From NCBI RefSeq assembly GCF_009905375.1, contig NC_133655.1:167610588-167674587 (forward strand): a stretch of 64,000 nucleotides of DNA, written 5' to 3'. Source of the DNA: Apium graveolens. Taxonomy: Eukaryota > Streptophyta > Magnoliopsida > Apiales > Apiaceae. Under the pieces are notes generated by a model. The model saw only the letters and a program-made list of their open reading frames with translations. It was not told the DNA's origin and made no database searches. Made by a program: the position numbers and the translations under genes. Positions 11,005 to 22,119 of this stretch are shown here, one piece after another; the first letter of the stretch is position 1, and the number at the start of each line of letters is the position of its first letter.

Positions 11005-14000
11005 TATAACGAATCGTATATTTTTTATATTTAATTAAAGTGTAATTATGGAATTATTAAATGAATAATATATGTGTATAGCTTCTGTCAGCTATGTGTT
11101 GTTTTACTTTTATCTATGTGTGTGAATTATGGTGTCCAGTGAGGTTCATATAATTAATTATGGACTTGTATTGACTTGTTCTTACTTTTAAAAGTGGATT
11201 TAATACAAGTTTATATGTGTAAATATGTGGATTGTCTCTAAAAAAAATTATTTTTATGACTTTATAATCTCAATAATTATTTTTGGGATTTTATAAATTT
11301 CATAAATCAATATTTCATCAATTATTTAACCCTATATGATTTTATGATTGTATTTATTTGTAAAATCTGTATTTAATTCTTGAATTCTTTAAAAATTATG
11401 AAACTTACACTTATTTAAGTTGGGAATATTCCGGGAATTTAAAAATTATTTTGGAAATTTTCGGAGTTAGTTTCACCCACGCGTCGTTTCGTTATATGTT
11501 AAAAAGCGGGTACAAAGTGCACCTTGAAAATTATTTTAAAAATTTTGAAACTTATGTTTTTATAAACTTCGGGACATTTATGACATTTTAAAACTATTTT
11601 TGTAATTTTTGGAGATTATTTTATTTCCACATCGGTTAGTTAATTTCGAATTTCGGGGCAAATCGGGCCCTTAAATCTTCGTATTTATCCCAAATGCAAC
11701 GTGTTTGTTTCTCAGTAAATATGTTGCCAGGTGTTACAATTTCAGAGGAGAGGAATAAAAAAATAAAAATAAAAAAATAACAGGGGCTTCCCCCTTTCTC
11801 TTTGTTCACTCGGTTCCTGTTGTCTCTCTCGAAAACATCTCTCGTCTCTCTCTCAGTTATCTCTCTTTCTTCCCTTATGTTGTTCCTTTCTTCCTCGGCT
11901 TCGCTGCAGTTGCCGTCTTTTCTTCCTTTCCGCTTTTCCGGCCACCGTTGTTATCTCCGGTTGGTTCGATTCCTGTTCTTCAGTTTCATTTTTGTCTATT
12001 GCATACATATATCTGGGTATATATGTTAGTGTGTGTGTGTGTGTAATAGTGTGGGTATGGTTGTGCAGTATGCGGTTTCTTGTTTCTCCGGGTTGTTTCC
12101 CGGCTGTCTCTGTGTTTTCGAATTGTTGTTGTGGTGCTGTACGCGTCACGCGCGTGTTGCCCTGTTTATTTTTGAATTTTAATTATTTTATCTAATTTTC
12201 TGCAGGAATTTTTAATGATTGATTTCGTGAAATAAATAATAATTTTGTGCGGGAAATTATTAAAAATAATCGATGAAATTCGTGATTGGAAACCCGATTC
12301 GGGTACCTCCGAATTTTACCGCCGTCGGCGATGAGCCTCGGCGAGCCGACGTTGGACTGTGATGACGTTGTTCTGAGTCCTATAAACAAATAAATAAATA
12401 TAAAATACGAGTATAAATATAAGATGTAATAATAATAATTAGTTGGTTAAATCGGTGTTTGTGAAATGGATTTCGGTTGTATTGGTGAAATAAATTGCTG
12501 AATTGATTGGTTGTGATTTGTGCTGCCCAAATTTTTGGAAATTAAATTCAGAAATTTTGGACATACCCTGTAATTATCGGAATGTCGAACGAGTATAAAT
12601 AAGTATATCCATATATTCTGTGCGAAACTTGATTATACGATGTGATGAACTATTTTGCCAAATCAATAACCCTGATTTCGTAAAATTTCGAGTATACGTA
12701 TTTTCTAAAAATGAACACCAAACCGAGTTCTCGAGAACGTGAACCCTGACTGTTAGATGTGTTATTGTATTGTAATAATGTACATAATTACAAGTCGGGT
12801 TTGAATATCGTTGGGTAGAATTGGTATTGAGGATATGTCAAGCATACCTAGACGTCTAACGTAGGGTATTTCGGCTCTGTAGGTTCTGATCGAAGGACTC
12901 AGGAATTGATTTCGAATTAAGATAATCTAGTGATCAGTCGGCAAGTGCCTCGAGGTTCCCAAGCAAAGAACCCTGAGAGTCTTGGATACTATCTTGAGAT
13001 AGATTGCCGCGAAGCAAGGATGTCTTCTAGTGAGACAGTCATTTTTCCATGAGAGCCTGAACGTTCAAGTCTATCAAAATCAGTTAGAGATGGTCGTAAA
13101 GCTCTGCAAGGCAAGTACCCCTGACCATTCTTTTATGGTTCAGTGCATATGAATAGCTAAATGTTTTACTTTCGTAATGGAACATAAACGTTTTAAGTTA
13201 CGTATCCCCCGTATTTGAAATGTTGTTTAAAATTATGTTTTGGGGAAAAGTAACTTCTGAAAATACCTATCTCTAAACGTGATTTAAATAAAAAGAGGAT
13301 TTGAATAGTGTGCTGTGATAGAATTGATTTTTTTAAAAAAGAGATAGGTAAAAGTGATTTTTGAAAATTGGATAAAACGATCAGATATGGGATATGTTGG
13401 GGCCAGAGTAGGCCTATTGAGGTGGTGTAAGAGGCTAATTCGGTTGCGCACACTGTATAACCGATTAGTCCAGCAGGTCAGAGACCTAGCTAGTCTTTGA
13501 ATTCCGGAACAGATAAATGAGTTGGCAGTTGGAGCCATAAATGAGATGGCAGTTGGAGCCATCTGGTGTTGATAGCCTGATCAGCTCTATTCACATATCT
13601 GCTATGTATCTGATTTGGTTTTGTGTTTCCCACAAGGGCATGAGTAGTTGATATAGCGGATTTAGAAATGAAAATGGCATGCTAGAATTTGACTCTGGTA
13701 TTTATACACAGCACACTACTGATGTTATTGTTTTACAGAGCATGCTAGTTTTGATATCCAGTTTATACTTGTTTTACACGTTTCTGGCAAGATATGAATT
13801 CTGTTCCTATAACTGCTTACTTTAAACTGTTTTGCTTGTTATTCATATAGCGGTACTGCTGAGCAAGCAATTGCTCACCCTTGCAGAATGTTTTATATAT
13901 GTATTGCAGATGCCTAAGAGATTCTTTGGTGATAGTCGGGCAGAGTTCTTGTTCCCTTCGTGTCAGACTCCTCTGAGATGGTTGTGTTAGACCAAGGATG

Positions 14001-14203
14001 GTCTGTTGGGTTGCTGTGTTAGGTTAGCTGCGTCGAGATAATTGTTGTAAGTTTGAGTTGTGTTAGTTGAGTAACCTAAGTCATACTTAAACCTGGCAAA
14101 GATCTTGGTAAAAGGGTCGTAGCTATATCCTATTATTGAATTATTTATCTTTTGGTTGTTATTGATGACGTCAACTCCTGACCCCGGGGTTGAGGCCGTC
14201 ACA
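11005..14203 (+). repeat. Element C 5' LTR (3199 bp)
   Basis: Begins TATAACGAATCG (a decayed TGTAACG end) and ends GGCCGTCACA, directly before the primer site. It matches the 3' LTR at 31985-35224 over its full length, except that it lacks about 43 bp present there near 33500-33545. It contains a CT-rich stretch near 11790-11860, typical of a plant transcript leader, and a short TG run near 12029-12045. No gene is seen inside; the ORFs in it are CT-rich low-complexity frames. Confidence 0.92.
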
Positions 14204-14205
14204 GT

Positions 14206-14217
14206 TGGTATCAGAGC
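14206..14217 (+). other. Primer binding site of element C
   Basis: TGGTATCAGAGC, complementary to the 3' end of initiator tRNA-Met, two bases after the LTR end. This is the usual primer of Tekay/Del-type chromoviruses. Confidence 0.93.
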
Positions 14218-15745
14218 TACAGGTTTGAGTCCCTGATTTAGGTTAGAGCGGAGTCAAAAGAGTGCAGAAAGGAATGTATATAGGTGTGAGTCAGTAACTC
14301 AATCAGAGGAGCAAGTCTATGAGTTTAGTCAAGGGTTTCGAAAGTGTAACCCTGACGTTTGTTGAAGATTGACTGGAACTGCCCTAACCTAGAGTATGTT
14401 TCTTTCGCCTATGTATTATTAGTAACGTTCGATAGAGATTTCTAGTTTTCCCTCGAGAAAACGAGTTTGATTGCGAGGATTCAGCATTGAGCGGGCTCTG
14501 GTTGTGCCAGCTGATAAGACGCCAACGTTATTTCTAAATATCATATTTTCTGTGTCAAGGAATGTTATTGGACTGATTGTATGGCCTTGGTGAGTTCGGA
14601 TAGCGTGATAATAGTTAGGGGCTGTTATGACGATTAAGTTTGGTAATGAATGTGGATCAGAACGGGAGGTGACATCTTTGAGCTCTTTTGTTTCTTCCTT
14701 TAAATGTATTTTATCTCCAGATTAATTATTTCCTATTTCATAAGTTGTTTATCTTTCTTGTGAGGAAGTTTTGAACCCAAGGTAAGCTACTTAGGGTTCT
14801 GTTAATCTCATTACAAATCAGATTCACCCCTTCCTATTTGTGAATTTTCTTTTTAACCTTGTTTATTCTCTTGGAAATTCTATTGGTTGATTGGGGCAAA
14901 CAATGCATATGAGATGACCATTTGTCTGTGTGGAAAAAAGGGTCTGGTGGGACGCCACCGAATTATGTGTTGTGACCTTATGGTACTAAGACTGCCCATC
15001 TTATGTACTTGTATGGTTGCCCTCAGTCATACCTACATCTTCATCACTGTTTCTTCTTATTTGATTCCCTTGAGTTGGAAATTTCCTTCGATATTCTATG
15101 ATAATGAATTCCCGCGACTTGATGGTCCTCGTTGTTGAAAGCAAGTAAGAGTGGTTGTTGAGAAGAACGAGGGTCCTATATCAGGATATCATTTAAGAAT
15201 AATGGTAACCGCGAGAGCTCATGATCTAAGGATGGAGTTACAGCTTCGGGAAAAGTAAGACAGTGGTGGATGAACCGCTCGTGGGTGAAAAGAAATCCTC
15301 TCTAGAAGAGTGATTGGTTAAAATTTGAACTTTGGTGCCTAGAGGAGCTCAGCGTTCCTTAAATTGACCTAATTAAATAGTTTGTTCAAGGTAGGTGGAT
15401 GATATGGCCAGATAAGTTTCGTAGTATATCAGATTAGTATTAGTATGATAATAGAGCAATGACCGGAAGTTAGTCCGTTGTTGTTGTATTGAGGAGTCAT
15501 GCTATGGTATTTGATTTCTTTGTATTTTAGTCCCCTAAACTGTTGTTGATTCTGCTACTGTCATTGTTGATGTGATTGCTAGTGCTATTAATCTAGATTT
15601 CTTTGGTAAATGGGCCCCGGTATTAAAGACATAGGTATTTTATTGGGCAGCATTTTCCTGATACAAGTGCACCGTTTAAACGGTGATATCTTTTGCTAAA
15701 CATTTTGCTATGTTTTGAATAAATTCATTTATATATTCCAGGAAA
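14218..15745 (+). other. Leader of element C between primer site and gag
   Basis: About 1.5 kb with no convincing coding sequence; the longest frame (14887-15138) has no recognisable motif. In element E the corresponding interval carries a 244-codon proline-rich ORF, and I see no clear counterpart here, even broken. Confidence 0.6.
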
Positions 15746-16900
15746 ATGCCACCCAAGAAATTACACAGTCTAAAGAAAATAGTAGTAGTTTTGTAGAGGG
15801 TTCAATTATAAATGAAATCCTAGACTTGTTGCGCAAGCAGCAGCAACAACAGTTGCAGCTAATCCAACAGGTTCAGCAACAGCAACTACTGTCGCAGTAG
15901 CAACAGCAAGGAGTGAGCCCAAGTGTATGTTTCAAATCTTATTGGAATGTTAACCTCTTTGAGTTTAAAAGTGAACCTAATCCAGTAACTGCTAGAGCAT
16001 GGTTAAGAGAAATGGAGGAAGTTTTCAACCTCGTGCAAGTAAGTGATAACCGTAAGACCGATTATGTAAGTTATTTGTTGAAAAATAAAGTGAATTATTG
16101 GTGGGAATCAACCAGAGCGTTAGAAGGAGAAGGCCCTATTTCATGGGCTAGGTTTACTGAGTTGTTTTTGGAAAGGTATTTCCCAGATTGTGTGCAAAGT
16201 CAAAAAAAAAATTGAGTTTCTAGAACTGGAACAAGGTGAAAGAAGTGTGTTAGAATTTGAGGCCAAGTTTACAGAATTGGCCTGATTAGTTCCTAAGTAT
16301 GTAAGTATGGAGATTCAGAAAGTAAGGAGATTCCAACAAGGGTTGAAGCCTGGAATTCGCAGAGGAGTTGTGGCATTGCAACCCAGGACATACTCCTCTA
16401 TGGTTCAGGTCGCCCTAGTAATGGAAGGTGACCAGAAGTTGATTGTTAAGGATGAAAGTGATAAGGAAAGGAAGTCGGAAGGTGTTAAGGATAAAGCAAA
16501 CCAAGGAAAATCCACTAAGGGATTTGAGAATTGGTTTGGCCGGAATAGGGGTAAGAGACTCCGGAGATAGAGTTTATTACAGGCTAAGTCTAGTGTTACT
16601 TCAGTTGTTTCCAGTCTAGCCCAGTTAGTCAAGTGAGCAGTGGATTGCAAGTTCTGTGAAAGGAGATGCAGTGGTACGTACAAGAAGAATGTGCGATGTT
16701 TCAAGCTGGACATAAGGGTCATTATGCCTCGGAATGTAATCCAGAAAATCCAGGAGTTACTTGTTATAATTGTGGAGAAGTTGGGCATATTGCAAGGAGT
16801 TGTAGAACGGTTACTCAAGATACTATATCCCAAGGGCCAACATCCAGCACAGCTAGAGGCAGAATTTCTAAAAAGACCAAGAGATCGAGCATTTAGAACT
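15746..16900 (+). pseudogene. gag: Element C gag remnant
   Basis: Starts at ATG 15746 (MPPKK), matching MAPKRK at the gag start of element E. A glutamine-rich run follows, then the gag core in shifted frames (WLREMEEVFNLVQVSDN, VNYWWE, ERYFPDCVQSQ; 15913-16215). The frame breaks at a run of ten A near 16204. It resumes around 16307-16570 (RRFQQGLKPGIRRGV). The first zinc knuckle is damaged (GHKGHYASEC preserved, front half lost); the second, CYNCGEVGHIARSC, is intact near 16760-16803. Confidence 0.85.
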
Positions 16901-17585
16901 TGGACGTAGTTGCATCTAATTTGCCACCCTTCGAGCTAGAAGAGTTCGATGTGATTTTAGGATCGGATTGGTTGTCCTGTAGTAAGGTAAGGAGCGGTTT
17001 TTAGAAGAAGTGAAGTATAAAGTGTACAGAAGCCAATAATAAGGTAAATTTCTGAATACAGAAGCAATATAATGAATTCTTCCAATCATGCAAGAAGAGA
17101 AGTGATAAGCTAATGACATAAAGTAGATCCACCATCTGTAAAGATACGAAGAAGAAAATACGTAAGCTGGAGGAATTTTGAGTAATAAATAAATGTCCTG
17201 GAATGTCTGAAAGTCAGTGGAACGAAATACTAAGTGTGATAATTGTGAAAGTGATTGAAAGGAAAGTGAATGTAATAGATAAAGACCCTGAAATGCACCA
17301 GTGATGTTGCTGGAAAGAGGAATGAAATTATGAGATTGTGTACTGATTATTGGGAGTTTAACAAAATGATAAATAAGAATAGGTAACCTCTATAAAGAAT
17401 TGGTTACTTATGTGACTCAGTGCAAGGAATGTGTTGTTTCTCGGAGATTGACTATTGATTAAGGATCCAGCCTGAAGACATACCAAAGATTGTGTTGAGA
17501 GTGGGTTATGAATGTTGTAAGTTCTGGTGATAATATGTGAAGTAATAAGTGTATCAGCTGACTATAAGGAATTAAAGATATGGTG
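16901..17585 (+). pseudogene. pol: Element C protease end and reverse transcriptase start, heavily decayed
   Basis: FDVILGSDWLS near 16948-16980 is the end of a gypsy protease. Its DSG active site is missing, so the front of the protease is deleted. Near 17315-17500, RLCTDYWEFNKMINKNR and EDIPKIVLR correspond to early reverse transcriptase blocks but contain stops. The frame runs up to the TGGTG target site of element B and resumes at 30888. Confidence 0.78.
17581..17585 (+). repeat. Target-site duplication of element B, left copy (TGGTG)
   Basis: TGGTG immediately before the B LTR, with a perfect second copy at 30888-30892. Joining the flanks restores the C reverse transcriptase reading (KDMVHKEYLNGVVVFID). 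Confidence 0.96.
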
Positions 17586-18200
17586 TGTTAGGTCACACAC
17601 ACACTGTAGAGGGGGTGAATACAGTGTATAGTACACTCAAATCGAACTTTAAGAACTTAAGTAACAGAAAACAAACTTTATTGAAACAATAAACTCTGTT
17701 ACAGTATGAAATTGTTACCTCTCAGTGATGAACAAATATCACGAGAGCTGCTAGGGTTACAATGAATAATCTTCTTTAATAATGATAACACTTTTAGTGT
17801 AAACCCTATGTCTGTGTTTATATACTACACAGTTACAAGATAATCGCTAATTGATATGGAATATAATTCTGCTTCCTAAAATATATCAATCAGATATCTT
17901 TTCTTCCAAGTATTCCATTCTTTACAGAATTCCTTCTTCATGCATATCTCTTCTTATGTTTGTCTTGATCTTCTTTCCTTTAATCAGCTACTGTCCTTAT
18001 CTGATTGTCCTTCAACACTTAAGTTCTGATATTTATCTTCTGATGATTATCTCCTGATAACATAAGTACTGATATCCTTAAGTCCTGACTTCCAGTATAA
18101 GTACTGATCAACAGTTAAGTACTGATTTATCCTGTTCAAGTAAGATCTGAAAACTAAACATAAAACATATTAGCCATGACATTATCAAATATATCTAACA
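17586..18200 (-). repeat. Element B 3' LTR (615 bp)
   Basis: On the minus strand it runs TGTTAGATATATTTG ... GTGACCTAACA. A TATA-like box GTATATAAACAC lies at 17814-17825 and a poly(A) signal AATAAAG at 17676-17682. Within 18021-18126 there are five imperfect copies of AAGTnCTGAT (plus strand), the inverse of the word scattered through the internal region. Confidence 0.96.
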
Positions 18201-18214
18201 ATCTCCCCCAACTT
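18201..18214 (-). other. Polypurine tract of element B
   Basis: The minus strand reads AAGTTGGGGGAGAT directly before the 3' LTR. This is the plus-strand primer for reverse transcription; the G-rich core with GAT is characteristic of Sireviruses. Confidence 0.92.
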
Positions 18215-18408
18215 GTAAATTAACATAATATACAAGTTTAACAGATATTTGATGATATCAAAAACATTAAGTACAAATGCATGAGAATTAGACTAGATAA
18301 CTACAACTTACAGTCCTTAAAGCTTTTACCAATTTCAACTTCTGATAACAACTTCAGTCTGTATAAATATCAGAATTTAAGCAGTTGTAGATCTTCGACT
18401 TGGCTTCA

Positions 18409-21400
18409 TCATTTTCTGATCTCTCTGATGTCAGGAGTTGTTCTGAGATAGTTCTTCAACAAACATTTCTCAGCATATCTTAGTTCATCAATCATTCTCC
18501 TTTTGACATTTTTAAGCTCTGCAGTATCTTCACCAGTTTGAAAGATTGCAGCTCTGAGATCATTGATCTTTTCTTTTCTCAACTCCTGATCTAGTCTTAT
18601 GACATAAGCTTTGTCAGACTCCAGATTGAATTTGAGTCCCTTAATACCAATATATGTTCTGATCTGTGCAGTATTAGGCTTCATATCAACAATATCACCA
18701 TTGTGATCTCTGTACTTTGGAACATATATGATGTCAGACTTAACAGAATAAAGCCTTTTCTGTCTCTGAATCTGTTCTTTTAAATAGTTTGCAGCAGTCT
18801 CTGTTATTCTGTCATCCACTTGAAGTAAGAAAAGTACATGCTCCAATTCTTCAAAATACTTCAATGGAATGGCATTTTGTCTTATATGATAAACCCTACC
18901 ATCTGTCATGAAATACAACATGATGTATTCTTTCAAGTAGGTATGGTAAACCATCTGTACAGATTCCAGTTGATTCAATCTCTCAGGAGTTGCTCCAATA
19001 CCTGGTTCACTCAAGGAAGTTGGATCATTGGTAGTGTTGTGTACTCTTCTTTCATCAGCACTTCCCAATCCAGTTTTATCTCTAGCTTCCTTTCCAGTAA
19101 CTACTCTTGCTTTAAAACCACTTGCAGTAGTCTTCAAAGATTGAGTCTGTTTTGCTTTAGTGAATCCTGGTAGGAGTGTCTTTGATCTATTTTCTGATAT
19201 CAAGTTAACTTGAGCTCTGTCAGAGGTTACTTGCTTCTTCTGAATATCAGAACTTACAATTTCTTGACTCTGAACAACTTGAGCCATGTCAGAGGTTGTT
19301 TTAAGAACTTTTCTTGAAGTCAGAGCAAGATCATCCTTTTCATCGGTAATTTCTTCTTCCTCAGGAGGTACATAAACCTTGATAGGTTCACCAACCTTTT
19401 CTTTACCCTTGGATCTTGGATCTATCTGTGGTTGTGATCTAGCCAACGTTGCTTCAGTATGTGTCCTTTCTTTGATCACAATGCCTTTGAGTTTTGGAAG
19501 TGAATTTTTACCAGAAGCTTCAGATTTAGATGTGACTTTCTCTGATTTAAGTCTAGCTTCTTCTTCCTTTAAACTTTCCAAGTCCATTCCTGGATTTTCT
19601 TGAAGAAATAACTGTCTTGACATTTCCTCATCAAGATCTAGAAGTTCATCAGAACTTATCCTTTTACCAGCAGCAGAACTTATTCTTTTCCCAGTATCAG
19701 AACTTATCCTGTGACTAGCTTGTCTTGATGTAAACCTTCTACCTTGACTATGACCGCTACCCATTCCAGAGTATCCTTGATCATCATTTCCATCATCCTT
19801 TCCTTGCAGTGTCTTGTTAGTGTTGCATTTGGACTTAATTAGCTTCTCCCCCGTTTTGGCATCAGCAAATAGTAAAAGAGAGATAAGTAATTCCACTGAG
19901 GATTGGATTTCAGTAAGTTGCGATTGCTGAGAAGCTTGATTTTTCAGAATTTCATCAATCTGAGCTTGTTGTTTCTCTTGAGTTTTCTCAATATAAGCAA
20001 TCCTGTCAATGGTAGGTTGAAAGAACTTTTTCTTATCAATTTTCCAAACTTGTTCTTGTTTGATAAAGTTCTCCTGAATCTTGTGTAGCTCTGCATGAGT
20101 AGTTGAATGAAGACCTTGTAGATGTTTAGTACTCAATGCAGTGACTCTAAGCTGGGTTTTTAAATCATCAGAATTTAACATTTCATCAGCTTTAGTCAAG
20201 TGCTCAGCAAGATGTATTGCAGTTGGAACACATGAAACTGAGTTCCATTCCTTAGTCCACTCCTGACCTGCAGGAGTTTCACTCCAAGGTACTGGTGCAT
20301 CCCCGGTAACAAACTTCTTTACCAGTTCAGACTTAGGAAGAGTCTGTTGAGGAGTATATCTGGAAGGACCTGCTTCATCAGCATCTACAGTTGGAGCAAC
20401 ATCACCAGTATCTCCAGCATTTGCAGCATCAGAACTTAAAGAATCAGTATCTTCTGATAAGACAACAGTGTGAGTAGCAATGGAGGCTTCAGCATCCTCT
20501 AATTGCTGATCTGAAACTAAGTTCTGATCAACAGCCATATCCTGATGCTCACCTAAAGTCTGATCATCAGCATCTTGATGCAGAGAAGGTGTTGTTGATA
20601 ACTCTGGAGTTTGAACAGCATCAGTAACAGGTGTTGTGGAAGGATTATTTGCTGTTGGAGCTTCTAAGAGAAATACTTCAGACACAACCAAGTGTTGAAC
20701 ATCAATATCAGCACTTGTGCCTGGATCAACAAGAGACACAGATGGTGAGTTAGCCTTGTTAGATACAGCTTCCTGAGATGGAGTTGATAGAGAAGAAGTG
20801 ACTGGAGCAAATTCCTTGTCTTGTGAGATCAGAGATTCCTGATCCCCTTCCTTAGCTGCTTCCTCTTCATCATCTGAAATTGGCCTTTGTGCCCTATGTT
20901 TCTTGTACTTCCTTGTTGATTTGGATTCCTTGGGAGTTTCAGGAACTGTCATTCGTCTAAGCCTCTTGAGAAGCCTAGAACCCCCAATTTCAGAATCCTT
21001 CTGAGAAATCTCTTTCTCAGCTTCAGATACAACAGGTTCTCTAGCAGGAACCGGTTCCTCAGAATCAGATTCATCGCTCAATGCAATCCTCCTTCTCTTT
21101 TGAGATGTTTGAGGAACATTCTTTGTCCTCGTTGGCTTGGAAGATGAAGATTTCATAGTAGGTGCTGAAGATGAAGGTCGAGCAGTCTGTGAAGTGGAGA
21201 GATAGGATTTGAGATATGTTCTGAGGATAGGTTGAGTAGAATGAGAGGTCGGTACTGAGGTTGATGGATTTTGGGTGTTTGGAGTTGGTTGGACATCAGA
21301 GTAAACAGATCTATAAGTATCAGGATCAGCATTTACCAGGATCTGTTTTACAGACTTAGGAATCTGTAATGGTCTAACCACTTTTTTCTTAGTATCAGCA

Positions 21401-22119
21401 TTTACCAGGTCATTAAAATATCGTTTTGCAACCTTAAAAGGTGGGGTTTGAGTGCTGACTAAATGAGGTTCATCAGTACAATAAGTGTAAATAAGTTGAC
21501 AGAATCTAGCAAAATAAACAACATCTCGATCCTCTGTCATCCTATCCCCAATAAAACCAATTAAAGCAGTTGCAAAATCAAAATGAGTTTGATTGATAAT
21601 TGCATACCCGATGTGCTGACTCATAATTGGAATAGCATCAAAATTCGAACATTTGTTCCCAAAAGCTTTGGCGATGCAATCAAACAAGAAACTCCATTCT
21701 CTTCTGATATTAGCCCGTTTCAACTGTCCAAGTTTCGTCAGACTCTTTTCATGTCCCAATTCAGCCATTAACTCCCGAAGGGCTGAGTCCTCTGGAATTG
21801 AGAAAGTACAATCTTCTGGAAGATGTAAAGCCCTGCGTACTGTGCCAGGGGTAACTACAAAGGATGAATCACCCACTTGGAAGATAATACTGGGAGTTCC
21901 ACGTTGACCACCATCATCAAAAAGTCCAGTCCTCCAAAACCTCAGAACTTGTTGGCTTGAAAAGAATTCAGGCTGTGTTAATGCATACCTAACCTCACTA
22001 TGTGAAAGAAGATCTTGCACAAAGTGCAATTCAGATGGAGCTTCAGTGTGATCAAGAACTGCAGCATAGTTGTTGGGGACAAACTTAGCTCCATCAATGA
22101 TTAAATCCTTTGGTGCCAT
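18409..22119 (-). CDS. Element B ORF3, 1236-aa accessory protein of unknown function
   Basis: Fully open. Start set at ATG 22119 (MAPKDLIIDGAKF), which element D shares; seven more codons upstream are open but not conserved. Residues 1-210 form a compact domain (SSQQVLRFWRTGLFDDGG, FVVTPGTVRRALHLPE, REWSFLFDCIAKAF). A homologous domain occurs in the ORF3 of element G, and it resembles the plant transposon-associated accessory domain family; that link is from memory. Residues about 270-650 are Ser/Thr/Pro/Glu-rich and probably disordered. About 690-770 is a glutamine-rich coiled coil (IEKTQEKQQAQIDEILKNQ). About 1050-1236 is a conserved charged C-terminal domain. No signal peptide or strong membrane helix is visible, unlike a classical envelope protein. 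It lies 2.4 kb downstream of pol behind its own TATA-like box. Confidence 0.87.
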   Translation of the reverse strand: MAPKDLIIDGAKFVPNNYAAVLDHTEAPSELHFVQDLLSHSEVRYALTQPEFFSSQQVLRFWRTGLFDDGGQRGTPSIIFQVGDSSFVVTPGTVRRALHLPEDCTFSIPEDSALRELMAELGHEKSLTKLGQLKRANIRREWSFLFDCIAKAFGNKCSNFDAIPIMSQHIGYAIINQTHFDFATALIGFIGDRMTEDRDVVYFARFCQLIYTYCTDEPHLVSTQTPPFKVAKRYFNDLVNADTKKKVVRPLQIPKSVKQILVNADPDTYRSVYSDVQPTPNTQNPSTSVPTSHSTQPILRTYLKSYLSTSQTARPSSSAPTMKSSSSKPTRTKNVPQTSQKRRRIALSDESDSEEPVPAREPVVSEAEKEISQKDSEIGGSRLLKRLRRMTVPETPKESKSTRKYKKHRAQRPISDDEEEAAKEGDQESLISQDKEFAPVTSSLSTPSQEAVSNKANSPSVSLVDPGTSADIDVQHLVVSEVFLLEAPTANNPSTTPVTDAVQTPELSTTPSLHQDADDQTLGEHQDMAVDQNLVSDQQLEDAEASIATHTVVLSEDTDSLSSDAANAGDTGDVAPTVDADEAGPSRYTPQQTLPKSELVKKFVTGDAPVPWSETPAGQEWTKEWNSVSCVPTAIHLAEHLTKADEMLNSDDLKTQLRVTALSTKHLQGLHSTTHAELHKIQENFIKQEQVWKIDKKKFFQPTIDRIAYIEKTQEKQQAQIDEILKNQASQQSQLTEIQSSVELLISLLLFADAKTGEKLIKSKCNTNKTLQGKDDGNDDQGYSGMGSGHSQGRRFTSRQASHRISSDTGKRISSAAGKRISSDELLDLDEEMSRQLFLQENPGMDLESLKEEEARLKSEKVTSKSEASGKNSLPKLKGIVIKERTHTEATLARSQPQIDPRSKGKEKVGEPIKVYVPPEEEEITDEKDDLALTSRKVLKTTSDMAQVVQSQEIVSSDIQKKQVTSDRAQVNLISENRSKTLLPGFTKAKQTQSLKTTASGFKARVVTGKEARDKTGLGSADERRVHNTTNDPTSLSEPGIGATPERLNQLESVQMVYHTYLKEYIMLYFMTDGRVYHIRQNAIPLKYFEELEHVLFLLQVDDRITETAANYLKEQIQRQKRLYSVKSDIIYVPKYRDHNGDIVDMKPNTAQIRTYIGIKGLKFNLESDKAYVIRLDQELRKEKINDLRAAIFQTGEDTAELKNVKRRMIDELRYAEKCLLKNYLRTTPDIREIRK

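Noticed and set aside
11802..12195. ORFs in the C LTR (and their copies near 32782-33164)
   Set aside because: They are the CT-rich transcript leader and TG repeat read as protein (Ser/Leu/Phe runs).
18409..22119. Calling ORF3 an envelope gene
   Set aside because: The position fits, but no signal peptide, membrane anchor or glycoprotein-like features are visible; kept as an accessory ORF of unknown function.
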